From the NCBI RefSeq assembly GCF_001598215.1, contig NZ_BCXJ01000005.1, forward strand, positions 186,001 to 250,000: DNA of 64,000 nucleotides, given 5' to 3'. The translations under genes and the position numbers were made by a program. Origin of the DNA: Shouchella clausii. GTDB taxonomy: Bacteria; Bacillota; Bacilli; Bacillales; Bacillaceae_D. The notes under the pieces are model-generated. The model saw only the letters and a list, made by a program, of their open reading frames with translations. It did no database searches and was not told the origin of the DNA. The stretch's first letter is position 1, and each line of letters opens with the position of its first letter. This document shows, piece by piece, positions 1 through 7,806 of this stretch.

Positions 1-68
1 TTCGGATTATGGCCAAGCAACTGTTGGAATGGCGTTTGGCCGATAGGTGATTTCTCGATTCTTGCCAT
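1..68 (-). CDS. AhpD / carboxymuconolactone decarboxylase-like protein, 5' end only
   Basis: Only the first 22 codons lie in the window; the gene runs off the left edge. A perfect AAAGGAGG ribosome binding site stands just before the ATG at 68. The visible N-terminus starts MARIEKSPIG and continues with a PFQQLLGHNP stretch. That resembles the start of small AhpD-like or carboxymuconolactone decarboxylase-family proteins, which are alkylhydroperoxidase-like. The catalytic CxxC region would be beyond the edge and cannot be checked. It is divergent from the Lrp-type regulator at 190, which may control it. The family call is a recollection from a short N-terminus and is uncertain. Confidence 0.5.
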   Translation of the reverse strand, partial: MARIEKSPIGQTPFQQLLGHNP

Positions 69-189
69 TTGTTTGCCTCCTTTGTACAATTCAATTATAT
101 AAAGTGATCATTCTGATAAACATAGGAAACGTAATGAATTTATTGTTTTCACTTTATAAATCGAACTAATAAAAAGGAAATACATTAAA

Positions 190-621
190 ATGAAAATGGA
201 CGAAACCGACAGAAGTCTATTAAAGCTTTTAAAGCAAAACAGCCGCTTGTCGATGGCAGAACTCGGGCGGCGCGTCAGTTTGTCTTCACCATCGGTGGCA
301 GAACGGGTAAAACGCATGGAATCCTTTGGATTGATCAAAAAATATACGATTGAAGTCGACTATGAGAAATTGGGCTTGCCGATCCAATGCATTGTCGAAG
401 CATCGATTAAACATGGGAGCTATGACGCGTTCAAACACTATATCCAAACGTTGCCGAACGTCGAATTTTGTTACCGCGTCGCAGGCAAAGCTTGTTATTT
501 GCTCAAACTGCAATTTGCAAGCTTTGCCGACGCCGAGGCGTTTATTGATTCTGCAAGCCCGTACGCGTCGACTGTGACTCATTTTATTTTCTCGCAAGTC
601 GAGTGCTCGCTGGAAGGCTAG
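190..621 (+). CDS. Lrp/AsnC family transcriptional regulator
   Basis: A 143-residue protein with the standard Lrp/AsnC layout. An N-terminal winged helix-turn-helix (about residues 4-60, with MAELGRRVSLSSPSVAERV as the recognition region) is followed by a C-terminal RAM/ligand-binding domain (about 65-140). Such proteins form dimers to octamers and sense amino acids. The start at 190 follows an AGGAAA site at 175-180; an alternative ATG lies six bases downstream at 196. It is divergent from the AhpD-like gene at the left edge and converges on a LysE-type amino acid exporter. Regulation of either neighbour is plausible but unproven. Length is normal for the family and no defect is visible. Confidence 0.9.
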   Translation: MKMDETDRSLLKLLKQNSRLSMAELGRRVSLSSPSVAERVKRMESFGLIKKYTIEVDYEKLGLPIQCIVEASIKHGSYDAFKHYIQTLPNVEFCYRVAGKACYLLKLQFASFADAEAFIDSASPYASTVTHFIFSQVECSLEG

Positions 622-643
622 CCACGATAAAAGCTGCTAGCCT
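615..643. terminator. inverted repeat between convergent genes (weak terminator candidate)
   Basis: Eight-base arms AGGCTAGC and GCTAGCCT are separated by 13 bases and overlap the stop codon of the Lrp-type gene. There is no clear T-tract on either side, so termination is only suggested by the position between convergent genes. Confidence 0.35.
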
Positions 644-656
644 CCTAACATATCGT

Positions 657-1292
657 TTACTTAAAAATGATTTGCACGAGTTGGGCGCCAATAAGCAGCG
701 CCATCGCCCAAATGCAAATGGCCGAGACTTTGTTGACGAGCACAAGCCATGTACCTCTCTTATCGATCGCCCGCACCGTCTTCCCACCAGCCGCAAGCAA
801 AAAGAAAGCGAGCCAAGAAACAGCAATGCATGCTAGCGCAAACAGCGCTTTTTCACTTAAACTTTCATAGCGAAGCGAACTCGTGCCTATTACGCCAATT
901 GTATCCAATACCGCGTGAGGATTCAAAACTGACACGGACAGAGCAAATAACACTTGCTTTTTCATTGACAATGTTTCGTCTACGGCACTGGCATGTTCAG
1001 GTTGTGCTCGCCAAATCGATTGTCCGATCCATAGCAAAAAGATAAACCCGCAAACGAGCAAGAACACTTGCAGTCCAGGAATCGCAAGCACCGCTGCCGA
1101 CACCCCCATGACAGCAAGCAAAATGAGAGCCGTATCGCATAATGATGCCGTTATGACAGCTGGCATTGCGTTTAACAGCTTTTTATGTGTCGCTCCTTGA
1201 TTAAAAATGAACAAATTTTGTGGACCAAGGGGCAATATGAGCCCAATTGATAAAATCATGCCATGTAAAAAAGCGATTCCCATTACCTTCAT
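657..1292 (-). CDS. LysE/ArgO family amino acid exporter
   Basis: A 211-residue membrane protein of the LysE translocator family, which exports basic or other amino acids. The N-terminal LPLGPQNLFIFNQG stretch is the family signature. About six hydrophobic segments follow (near residues 5-25, 40-60, 68-85, 110-130, 145-165 and 188-207). The start at 1292 leaves 106 bases to the divergent MocR-type regulator at 1399. An exporter paired divergently with a MocR regulator suggests that the regulator controls export in response to an amino acid or PLP-linked signal. The substrate cannot be read from sequence. It converges with the Lrp/AsnC gene. Confidence 0.88.
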   Translation of the reverse strand: MKVMGIAFLHGMILSIGLILPLGPQNLFIFNQGATHKKLLNAMPAVITASLCDTALILLAVMGVSAAVLAIPGLQVFLLVCGFIFLLWIGQSIWRAQPEHASAVDETLSMKKQVLFALSVSVLNPHAVLDTIGVIGTSSLRYESLSEKALFALACIAVSWLAFFLLAAGGKTVRAIDKRGTWLVLVNKVSAICIWAMALLIGAQLVQIIFK

Positions 1293-1398
1293 CCTTTTAT
1301 TGATTTTGCTCTTCCTCTCTTACCTTAGCTGTGGTTTAATAAAAACAACACCACCAATTGGCTGGGAAAAGACCCAACCAATTTTGAAGGGATACACC

Positions 1399-2814
1399 AT
1401 GGAGATTCAACTAGACCGACACAGCCAAACAACCCTTTTTGAACAAATTTATACACGGATGCTTGACCGCATTTACCAAGGCGAATGGCCACCAGGAACA
1501 AAGCTTCCTTCTCAACGAAAATTAGCCGAGCAATTAGGGGTCAACCGCTCAACGATCATCGATGTCCTCGATGAGTTAAAAGCAGAAGGATGGCTCGAAA
1601 GCAAAACAGGGTCAGGCACGTATGTAGCCCACAATAGCTGGCAAACACTCTTTCCCCGTCAATATCACTGGAAAGAACGAATACGAGCAGGCATTCACCA
1701 GCCTAACTTGCAGACGATCCAGCTTATTAATGAATATGAAACAAAAGAGATCATCCGCCTTGGCACAGGGGAATTATCGCCTAGCCTCCTTCCTACGAAA
1801 CAATTGGAAGAAGTGTGGCAATCGATTTCCCTTGACCCGCGAACAATCGGGTATTCAGAGCCTAAAGGGCACAAAGCGCTTAGACATGCAGTCGCCATCC
1901 ACTTACAAAAAAGAGGCATCCAGACATCCCCAGACTGCATTCTTATCGTCTCCGGCGCGCTCCAAGCACTCCAGCTCATCTCACTAGGATTGTTGCCACA
2001 GCATTCCACCATTTACTACGAGGCACCCTCTTATATCGAGTCGTTGCACTTGTTCCAATCAGCGGGCATGCGCCTTTCTCGCCTTCGTTATGGCGCCGAA
2101 AACATGACATACAGCAAGTCACAGAAGCATGGATTGTTTTATACGATCCCGACGCTAAACAATCCGTCAGGGGCGATATTGACGGAGGCAGAAAGACACG
2201 ACCTTTACCAGCATTGGACAAATTTGCAAATTCCGATTGTGGAAGACGATGTGTATAATGAGCTCGCTTTTTCCGCCATCCCCCCGGCGATAAAATCGGT
2301 TGACACGGCCGGCAATGTCTTATATCTTGGCAGCCTTTCCAAAACGGTTAGCCCTGGATTAAGAATCGGTTGGGTGGTTGCCCCTGAACCAGTCGTCGAT
2401 AGGTTAGCGGACATAAAAATGCAGTTTGATTACGGGGCCAGCGGCTTTTCACAGCTACTTGCTGCCACTTGGCTCGCTTCGCCACATCATGAAACCCACC
2501 TGCAGCAACTGCGGGAAAACCTACAGCAACGGGCCACTTTCATGGAAGCATTGCTGACCAAACATTTTCACAACATAGCCGTTTGGCAAAAGCCTAAGGG
2601 AGGGTTTTACATCTGGCTCCGCTTCCATCAACCTCTGGTGACAAAAGCACTCTTTTTAAAACTATTACAAAAAGGAGTCCTTATTCATCCAGGCTACTTA
2701 TATGATCGAGACAACCACCACCATTTGCGGCTTTCGTTTGCTTACGCTTCACTCCCAGAGCTGGAGAAAGGAATCGATTTGTTGGCGCAAACCGTTCAAG
2801 CAATGACGACTTGA
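1399..2814 (+). CDS. MocR-family regulator (GntR helix-turn-helix fused to aminotransferase fold)
   Basis: A 471-residue fusion of an N-terminal GntR winged helix (about residues 8-75, with PPGTKLPSQRKLAEQLGVNR) to a fold-type I aminotransferase domain (about 110-465). The PLP-binding lysine is K315 in the SLSKTVSPGLRIG motif. MocR proteins use PLP or its adduct as an effector and usually regulate adjacent amino acid or vitamin genes. The ATG at 1399 is chosen because GAAGGG at 1386-1391 is spaced seven bases away. The frame stays open further upstream to 1207, but that extension would overlap the divergent exporter and encodes an implausible hydrophobic leader. The divergent LysE gene is the likely target. 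Confidence 0.9.
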   Translation: MEIQLDRHSQTTLFEQIYTRMLDRIYQGEWPPGTKLPSQRKLAEQLGVNRSTIIDVLDELKAEGWLESKTGSGTYVAHNSWQTLFPRQYHWKERIRAGIHQPNLQTIQLINEYETKEIIRLGTGELSPSLLPTKQLEEVWQSISLDPRTIGYSEPKGHKALRHAVAIHLQKRGIQTSPDCILIVSGALQALQLISLGLLPQHSTIYYEAPSYIESLHLFQSAGMRLSRLRYGAENMTYSKSQKHGLFYTIPTLNNPSGAILTEAERHDLYQHWTNLQIPIVEDDVYNELAFSAIPPAIKSVDTAGNVLYLGSLSKTVSPGLRIGWVVAPEPVVDRLADIKMQFDYGASGFSQLLAATWLASPHHETHLQQLRENLQQRATFMEALLTKHFHNIAVWQKPKGGFYIWLRFHQPLVTKALFLKLLQKGVLIHPGYLYDRDNHHHLRLSFAYASLPELEKGIDLLAQTVQAMTT

Positions 2815-2834
2815 TGGGACATCAGTAAATAGAC

Positions 2835-2876
2835 AAAAAGCCCCCTAAAGCAAACCAACTGTTCGCCTTAGGGGGC
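2835..2876 (-). terminator. rho-independent terminator of the DinB gene
   Basis: The arms are GCCCCCTAA and TTAGGGGGC with extra paired bases inside. On the minus strand the stem is followed by five T. It lies between the convergent MocR and DinB genes and may act on both. Confidence 0.75.
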
Positions 2877-2931
2877 ATGTGCTATTAGCCAAACACCTTT
2901 AACAAGTGCTAGAAAAAGGGCATTATTTGAA

Positions 2932-3447
2932 TCAACCAAGCTTCCGAAACCATTTTCGCATCAACACAATATGGGCTTGATGGTAACGACTATGGTCAGC
3001 CATATGCCAAATGCCCCAACCGATTGTCGCTGTATGATCGTTGTAAGGGATGGCCTTATCCAACTCTTCATCCTTAAGCATTTTACACGTTTCCTTAAAA
3101 GATTGGAACACGAAGTCGTAAGCATCAAGCACATCGACGATGGTCGAGCCGCTCTCAACGGCAGGCAGCTGCCCTGTTGCATCAAGTTCTGGCCCATATG
3201 CTTTTTCAAGCTCGACAGGAAGAGGTTTTTCCTTGATTCGGTAATTCCACTGCAAATCCACAAAAGCCAAATGCTTCAACAGCTGGCCAATGCTATTGTA
3301 TGCTTGGCCAGGCCCTTTATAGAAAAGCTCTTCTTCCGACACCTTTTCTAAAAGCCCGCGAAGTCGCTCATAATTCTCCTCTACCATCGAAAACAGCATA
3401 TTCACGCGCGGCTCCATCTCTGTTTGTCTATGTAAATGATAATGCAA
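2932..3447 (-). CDS. DinB family protein
   Basis: A 171-residue DinB/YfiT-type four-helix bundle protein. Metal-ligand-type histidines are visible in LLKHLAFVD and in the C-terminal IWHMADHSRYHQAH segment, the usual DinB pattern. The TTG at 3447 is chosen because GGGAGGG at 3454-3460 is spaced six bases upstream. A longer in-frame start at 3489 has no such site. Many DinB-fold proteins are thiol-dependent transferases or damage-induced proteins of unknown function, and no specific substrate can be assigned. The gene is single, with its own terminator downstream. Confidence 0.8.
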   Translation of the reverse strand: MHYHLHRQTEMEPRVNMLFSMVEENYERLRGLLEKVSEEELFYKGPGQAYNSIGQLLKHLAFVDLQWNYRIKEKPLPVELEKAYGPELDATGQLPAVESGSTIVDVLDAYDFVFQSFKETCKMLKDEELDKAIPYNDHTATIGWGIWHMADHSRYHQAHIVLMRKWFRKLG

Positions 3448-3667
3448 AGCAATCCCTCCCCTACTTGTCAGCGTACCGAGTATAGTCACAAAAAGCTACT
3501 TTCCTGCTTGAGACAAGCAATGGTCGTCTTTTTGCTATTTTGTGGTAAAATGGACGTACAGACGTTAACCACAACAAACACCACCTATCGCAAATAAAAA
3601 AATATCTACAGTTGTTTTAGATTCATCTGCAAACATTAAACCAACACATAAAAAAGGCGTGGTCTAA

Positions 3668-4090
3668 ATGGGAACTACTTTTTACGATCCGAAGAAACAT
3701 GCCGTTCTTCTATTTGATGGCGTGTGCAATGTATGCAACCATTCAGTCCAGTTTATTGTCAACCATGACAAGAACGGTTATTTTTTGTTTGCCTCTTTGC
3801 AGTCGCCGGTAGCGGAATCTTATTTCTCCACACTAGGCATTTCCGACAAAAACCTACGTTCACTCGTGTTGATTGAAGGAGAGCAGTATGTAACCGAATC
3901 AACCGCAGTCCTACGAATTTGCAAAAAACTAACCGGACTATGGAAAATTCTCTATGTACTTATTCTTGTCCCTCCCTTCATTCGCGACCCGGCTTACCGC
4001 TGGTTTGCGCGAAACCGTTACCGTTTCTTCGGCAAACGAGAGCAATGCATGATCCCCTCCCCTGAAATAAAAACGCGCTTTTTAGATTAA
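3668..4090 (+). CDS. DCC family thiol-disulfide oxidoreductase-like protein (YuxK-like)
   Basis: A 140-residue protein of the DCC family (DUF393), named for the DGVCNVCN motif seen at residues 17-24 with a thioredoxin-like CxxC (C20, C23). The middle AVLRICKKLTGLWKILY and the late RNRYRFFG segment are also typical. The biochemical role of these proteins is poorly known; a redox function is inferred from the CxxC. The gene appears monocistronic, with a strong terminator directly behind it. The start follows a GGCG-rich stretch without a perfect ribosome binding site. Confidence 0.85.
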   Translation: MGTTFYDPKKHAVLLFDGVCNVCNHSVQFIVNHDKNGYFLFASLQSPVAESYFSTLGISDKNLRSLVLIEGEQYVTESTAVLRICKKLTGLWKILYVLILVPPFIRDPAYRWFARNRYRFFGKREQCMIPSPEIKTRFLD

Positions 4091-4107
4091 TGGTGAAGCA
4101 AAAAGGA

Positions 4108-4141
4108 AGCCGCACACGAGCAAGCCGTTGCGGCTCTTTTG
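4108..4141 (+). terminator. terminator after DCC-family gene
   Basis: Perfect 7-bp arms AGCCGCA and TGCGGCT are followed by CTTTTG. It stands 18 bases after the stop codon. Confidence 0.75.
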
Positions 4142-4201
4142 TTGGGAATGTTTGAGGAGGAAGAGACCAAATTATAACATTCCAGAACAACGGCCCGGAA
4201 A

Positions 4202-4306
4202 ATGCACGTCTCACCACATCCCTTTTTTGGTAAACTGACTCCTGAACAATGGGGAAAACAATTATATAAGCACCTGGACCATCATCTAAATCAGTTTGAA
4301 GTTTAG
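4202..4306 (+). pseudogene. DUF1569 family remnant (C-terminal tail)
   Basis: A 34-codon stretch from the ATG at 4202 to a TAG at 4304-4306 reads HPFFGKLTPEQWG followed by YKHLDHHLNQF. This matches my recollection of the conserved C-terminal signature of DUF1569 proteins, which are about 150 residues long. Upstream in the same frame there is a TAA at 4175-4177, and no N-terminal part can be found in any frame. Only the tail of a deleted gene remains, between the DCC terminator and the toxin locus. Confidence 0.6.
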
Positions 4307-4324
4307 GCATTAAGTAGCACCACC

Positions 4325-4361
4325 AAAAAGAGACCTTGAAAAGCTTTTAGCTAATCAAGGT
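4325..4361 (-). terminator. terminator of the orphan immunity-like gene
   Basis: The arms are ACCTTGA and TCAAGGT with an inner AGCT pairing. On the minus strand the stem is followed by CTCTTTTTGG. It lies just after the stop at 4375. Confidence 0.7.
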
Positions 4362-4374
4362 TTCATAGGTATTC

Positions 4375-4806
4375 CTACCAATTTCCTCTTTCAAAATCTT
4401 CGTTATCCAGTTCTTTGACATAAACTGATATCCATAGTACCGTGTGTTCTACAGGGTCTGTTTCAATAAATATTCCTTTTGGACTACAGTACACTTCTTC
4501 AAAATCATCGTATTCAAAGCTTGGCTCTATCTTTAGCACATCGTCAATGTGCATTCCAATATGGATGTTGTCAAATAGTTTACCCTTATAATCTTTTAAA
4601 GCTGTTATTTTCCATAATCGCCCATTGAGTATACTAAACCACAAGTCAACTTGATTTTCAATTTCATATCTAATATCAAACATTCCTACTGTTAAAATTT
4701 TAGGTCTTGATTTATTAATATACTCATAAAAGTCTTTTAAATGACTATATAGTTCTATATTCCCCATACCTTTCCAAGGAACAATAGGTGCATTTAGATC
4801 AATCAA
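4375..4806 (-). CDS. candidate orphan immunity protein (hypothetical)
   Basis: A 143-residue soluble, acidic protein without signal peptide or membrane segment; I do not recognise its family with certainty. The TTG at 4806 is chosen because AGGGGGG is spaced seven bases upstream. That site lies within the decayed toxin tail that ends at 4808. The position directly behind a toxin C-terminus, low GC content and small size are what is expected of an immunity protein of a polymorphic toxin system. The matching toxin module is now destroyed, so the gene would be an orphan immunity gene, possibly kept as protection against relatives that still carry the toxin. This role is inferred from context only. 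Confidence 0.6.
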   Translation of the reverse strand: MIDLNAPIVPWKGMGNIELYSHLKDFYEYINKSRPKILTVGMFDIRYEIENQVDLWFSILNGRLWKITALKDYKGKLFDNIHIGMHIDDVLKIEPSFEYDDFEEVYCSPKGIFIETDPVEHTVLWISVYVKELDNEDFERGNW

Positions 4807-4807
4807 T

Positions 4808-4974
4808 TTATTTCCCCCCTGTGAAGATAATCGTTGCTTTTTCTGCTCCATCAGTTAAATAATTATTTGGACTTCCATCACAACCTTAATCATGCCACTT
4901 TTGCTGGTTTCACTAATATAAACGTCATTGCAAGGGCTTTCTCCCCGAGCGAAGCTTCTCGGTCGGTTAGCTCG
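4808..4974 (-). pseudogene. remnant of a displaced LXG toxin C-terminal module
   Basis: Bases 4894-4971 match 5743-5820 inside the intact toxin gene at 68 of 78 positions without gaps. In the matching frame they still read LTDREASLGEKAL, then an FILVKPAKVA stretch, the pre-toxin sequence. A stop follows at once. In another frame the next codons read DGSPNNYLTDGAEKA and ATIIFTGGK before a TAA at 4808-4810, which looks like the tail of a different toxin domain. The piece is therefore an old toxin module reduced to its conserved border and its last 25 or so codons, lying directly before the orphan immunity-like gene. Confidence 0.75.
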
Positions 4975-4983
4975 GCACTCCAC

Positions 4984-5025
4984 CCATAAAAAAATACCCT
5001 AAGGAGGGTAATCCCCCTTAAGGCA
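4984..5025 (-). terminator. terminator of the LXG operon
   Basis: On the minus strand an imperfect stem of CCTTAAGGGGG and CCCTCCTTAGG with an ATTA loop is followed by a run of seven T. It ends the toxin-immunity operon and separates it from the toxin remnant. Confidence 0.8.
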
Positions 5026-5034
5026 TTTATCCAT

Positions 5035-5334
5035 TTATTGGTTATAGTGATTATTAATTACAGATAAACCATTTAATTCAGCATGATGGTTTATACTTTT
5101 AAGCAAATCCTCTTTATAAACAGACAAACTGTATGGTATTTCTCTGTGATTATCAGGGAATACATTTTCAGCATATATTAAAAAATTATCCCTGTCCATT
5201 TTTTTTATTATATAGTAATTTCCTTCAAACTCACCGTTCCTGACATGAAAAGAATTAATAAAAGAAAATATATCCTCGTAAAGTTCTTGAGACGAGATTT
5301 CATCATTTAAAAAACGTTTCATAACATCAATCAT
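5035..5334 (-). CDS. candidate immunity protein for the LXG toxin (hypothetical)
   Basis: A 99-residue soluble protein (MIDVMKRFLNDE...), AT-rich, without signal or membrane segment and not recognised as a known family. Its start lies about 20 bases after the toxin stop codon. GGAGG lies 11 bases before the ATG at 5334; a GTG start at 5355 is also open but overlaps that site. The gene directly after an LXG toxin normally encodes the cognate immunity protein that neutralises the C-terminal toxin domain, so this role is inferred from position. The base composition drops sharply compared with the N-terminal toxin region, as usual for swapped toxin-immunity cassettes. Confidence 0.65.
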   Translation of the reverse strand: MIDVMKRFLNDEISSQELYEDIFSFINSFHVRNGEFEGNYYIIKKMDRDNFLIYAENVFPDNHREIPYSLSVYKEDLLKSINHHAELNGLSVINNHYNQ

Positions 5335-5357
5335 AATTTCATCAACCTCCAGCACAA

Positions 5358-7121
5358 CTATTTTATTGGATACGCACTTAACATTCCGCCATCATCAGAG
5401 AGAATTATCTTAATTCTTTGTTCACCTCTTGTACCAATTTGTTTACCTGCATCAATAATAATTTCATAAGACTGATTTCCTTGTCTAGTCAAACCATTAT
5501 CAAGTATTTCATTTATATCCCCTTTTCGCATGGCCTGACGTAAAATTTCTTCTGCCTCTCCTTTTGTACTTCCAAGAAATTTTGCACCATTACCACCCGT
5601 AGTAGAGAGATGTTTCGGTTTGATATATGCATTTGAAACATCAAAATCTTCAAATACATTAGTTCCATTTTTTATAATATTTCCTTTCCCCTTCCCCCCA
5701 GTCTCCACCTTCCTCACCTTCGACAAGTCATATCCTAGTTCGGCCACTTTCGCTGGCTTCACTAAAATAAACGTCGTTGCCAAGGCTTTCTCCCCAAGCG
5801 AAGCTTCTGGGTCGGCGAGCGTGATGAAGTCACCGAAGAAAAAGTCGCCTGCTGCGGCAATAATGGGACCGATATCGTTTCTATACGCGATCCCGTCAGC
5901 GCCGACTCGGACATCCTTCGTCGGCCCGGGATAACGCCCGTCGTTGTATACCTCGTCGTCGACCTCAGCTATGAGGGGACCGTCGCCCAGAGATTCGTTT
6001 TCGAGGTACGCTTGGATGGCTGCGACTTCTTCCTCTGTAAAATCATGCTCTCCTGTAGCGACCACTTGCGACGTGTCCGTTTGAATCGCTTGGGTACGGA
6101 GTTGGGCTTGGTACCATTGGTATTGGATCGGCACCAGCTGTTTCAGTTGCCGTGTCAGGATCGCCGGCGCGACCGTCGTTTCAACAGACAAAGTCGATAG
6201 GCGCGCAAATAACGGGAAATACCCCGGGGTAACGGCATGGGTTGCTCCCATCGCTGGCGCTCGGCACGCTTGCAGGGCCTGCTCGTTGCTTAGGATGGCA
6301 CTGACAGGGAAATGGTTCAAGTAATACCAGTTAGCTGCCTTCAGGCCACTGTATAGCGGGGCGTAGGCGCCTGTATACAGAAATTCGAGCGGCAACACGT
6401 CTTGGTACAGATCCCCTTCGCGGCCTTTGATATGGCTTCGGTCTAGTGGGGCCATTTGGATCGCTTGTGTCACGACATTTTGGTACAGCTCTTCCATATT
6501 GGCATCGATCTCCGCCTGCGTTTCTGGGGAAGGGATCACGCCGCCTCTGGTCCAGTTGGCTACTTGGCTGACAACGGTCGTCAGTTCTTGCAAAGTGCTT
6601 TTTGCGCTTGAGAGCACCGTGTCGTTGGCTTCGTCCAGGTTACCAAGCCTTTCCGCCGTCACACGGACATGGTCTTTGCCTTGTTGCACGTAGCGAAGGA
6701 CCGGTTCCATCGAGAACGGTGGCAGCGGCAACAGGTCGGCGATGGAAGCGCGAATCGACTCAATCGCTGTCGCATCTTCAATCGCATATCGCTCGACTCG
6801 GTCTAGGCCGTTTTTGACATCGGCGAGAAATTCTTCCCGAATCAGGGCGGAGCTGCTTTCAAAGTTGAGCAAATTCGAGCGGATTTGCTTCAATTGTTCG
6901 ATGTATTGGCCGATGAAAAGCTGGAACGCTGCCAATACAGGGAGATGGAGCGTCGCAAAATGGTCTTTGATTGCTTCGCCCCCTTCGCCTTGCAGGGAAT
7001 CGAGGTGGATGACCTTCTGGATGCTGGCCTGCAAGCGTTCGAGCTGGGCTTGATCGTGAAGCTTTTGTTCCACGATTTCGTCAAGTGCATCGAGTACTTC
7101 TTGTACGTCAAGTGTGTTCAT
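5358..7121 (-). CDS. LXG-domain polymorphic toxin
   Basis: A 587-residue protein. The N-terminal LXG domain (about residues 1-210, coiled coil, LQG at 43-45) targets the protein for type VII secretion. A linker follows. Next comes a pre-toxin segment near 420-480 with DFITLADPEASLGEKAL and KPAKVAEL. The C-terminal toxin domain spans about the last 90 residues. It carries YIKPKHL, GGNGAKFLGS, IGTRGEQRIKI and a terminal LSAYPIK. The layout (H near the start, G-IG-R, final YP) resembles BECR-fold ribonuclease toxins, but I cannot name the family. The ATG at 7121 is chosen for its AAAGGAA site; an upstream in-frame extension to 7178 lacks one. GC content falls in the toxin part, a sign of module exchange. 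It is the third gene of the operon. Confidence 0.85.
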   Translation of the reverse strand: MNTLDVQEVLDALDEIVEQKLHDQAQLERLQASIQKVIHLDSLQGEGGEAIKDHFATLHLPVLAAFQLFIGQYIEQLKQIRSNLLNFESSSALIREEFLADVKNGLDRVERYAIEDATAIESIRASIADLLPLPPFSMEPVLRYVQQGKDHVRVTAERLGNLDEANDTVLSSAKSTLQELTTVVSQVANWTRGGVIPSPETQAEIDANMEELYQNVVTQAIQMAPLDRSHIKGREGDLYQDVLPLEFLYTGAYAPLYSGLKAANWYYLNHFPVSAILSNEQALQACRAPAMGATHAVTPGYFPLFARLSTLSVETTVAPAILTRQLKQLVPIQYQWYQAQLRTQAIQTDTSQVVATGEHDFTEEEVAAIQAYLENESLGDGPLIAEVDDEVYNDGRYPGPTKDVRVGADGIAYRNDIGPIIAAAGDFFFGDFITLADPEASLGEKALATTFILVKPAKVAELGYDLSKVRKVETGGKGKGNIIKNGTNVFEDFDVSNAYIKPKHLSTTGGNGAKFLGSTKGEAEEILRQAMRKGDINEILDNGLTRQGNQSYEIIIDAGKQIGTRGEQRIKIILSDDGGMLSAYPIK

Positions 7122-7140
7122 CCGTCTGTTCCTTTCTCTA

Positions 7141-7404
7141 TTATCCGCGGCTTGCCAGCATCTTGTCCACGACTCCATACGTTTGAACGAGTTCTTTCGT
7201 TTCTGCTTGTACGTTTTTCAGGACGTCCAGATAGCGATTTAATTGGTCGGCATATCCGCTTTCTACTTCCAGCAATGAATGGAGGAAGGCCATCGACGAC
7301 GTATGGATCGCAGGCTCGTGGCCCGACACGGAATAGCTGGCCTGTTCCCCGGTGTCGCTTAAAGCGCTGAGCACGGGACCTTCGTCGATTTTGATTTCAG
7401 GCAT
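7141..7404 (-). CDS. DUF5344 / YwqI-like LXG accessory protein
   Basis: An 87-residue helical protein positioned as B. subtilis YwqI is before the LXG toxin YwqJ. It has no signal peptide. Such small WXG100-like helical partners bind the LXG domain and help deliver the toxin to the type VII secretion system; the role here comes from position and size. AAAGGAGGAGAG precedes the ATG at 7404. The gap to the toxin start is about 20 bases, so translation is probably coupled in one operon. Confidence 0.75.
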   Translation of the reverse strand: MPEIKIDEGPVLSALSDTGEQASYSVSGHEPAIHTSSMAFLHSLLEVESGYADQLNRYLDVLKNVQAETKELVQTYGVVDKMLASRG

Positions 7405-7422
7405 CGGTTCTCTCCTCCTTTC

Positions 7423-7806
7423 CTATCTCGCCGCTTTTAACGTTTGCAGCGATTGTTGTTTTGTGTCGATTACGATTTGGCAAGAGGCAATCGTGGTTTG
7501 GAGACGGCTCGTTTCCATTTCAATCGCGCGCATCAGTTGTTCTGTTTCGTCTTGTACGTTCGTGTAAGCCAGTTGCATATGGCGGCGAATATCATCGTGC
7601 GTCGATTCGGCTTGGCCGCGCCATGCATCATAGTCTAGCTCTGGTTCGCTTCCCCATTTTTTATGATGATGAAGAGAAGCTTGTTCGGAAGCGAGCGCTT
7701 GTTTGGCCGCCCGCAACCGCTCCAATTGCGCTTCTGTCTGGAAAAGTTGCGCTCGCATCTGGCTAATTTCATAGTGGAGCTTGGCTATTTCTGTCTGATC
7801 GGCCAT
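7423..7806 (-). CDS. DUF5082 / YwqH-like LXG accessory protein
   Basis: A 127-residue protein rich in heptad-like Leu/Ala/Gln. It has two long coiled-coil stretches (about residues 5-45 and 65-125) and no cysteine-based or enzymatic motif. It occupies the first position of a DUF5082-DUF5344-LXG operon, as YwqH does in B. subtilis. It is expected to act as a chaperone or targeting partner of the toxin's LXG domain. The ATG at 7806 follows a GGGAGGA site. An in-frame start further up at 7863 would include the ribosome binding site in the coding sequence and is rejected. Confidence 0.75.
   Translation of the reverse strand: MADQTEIAKLHYEISQMRAQLFQTEAQLERLRAAKQALASEQASLHHHKKWGSEPELDYDAWRGQAESTHDDIRRHMQLAYTNVQDETEQLMRAIEMETSRLQTTIASCQIVIDTKQQSLQTLKAAR

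Noticed and set aside
3978-4310. A 110-codon minus-strand frame over the DCC gene end and the DUF1569 remnant
   Set aside because: It runs antisense through a real gene and a terminator and has no start signal or recognisable product.
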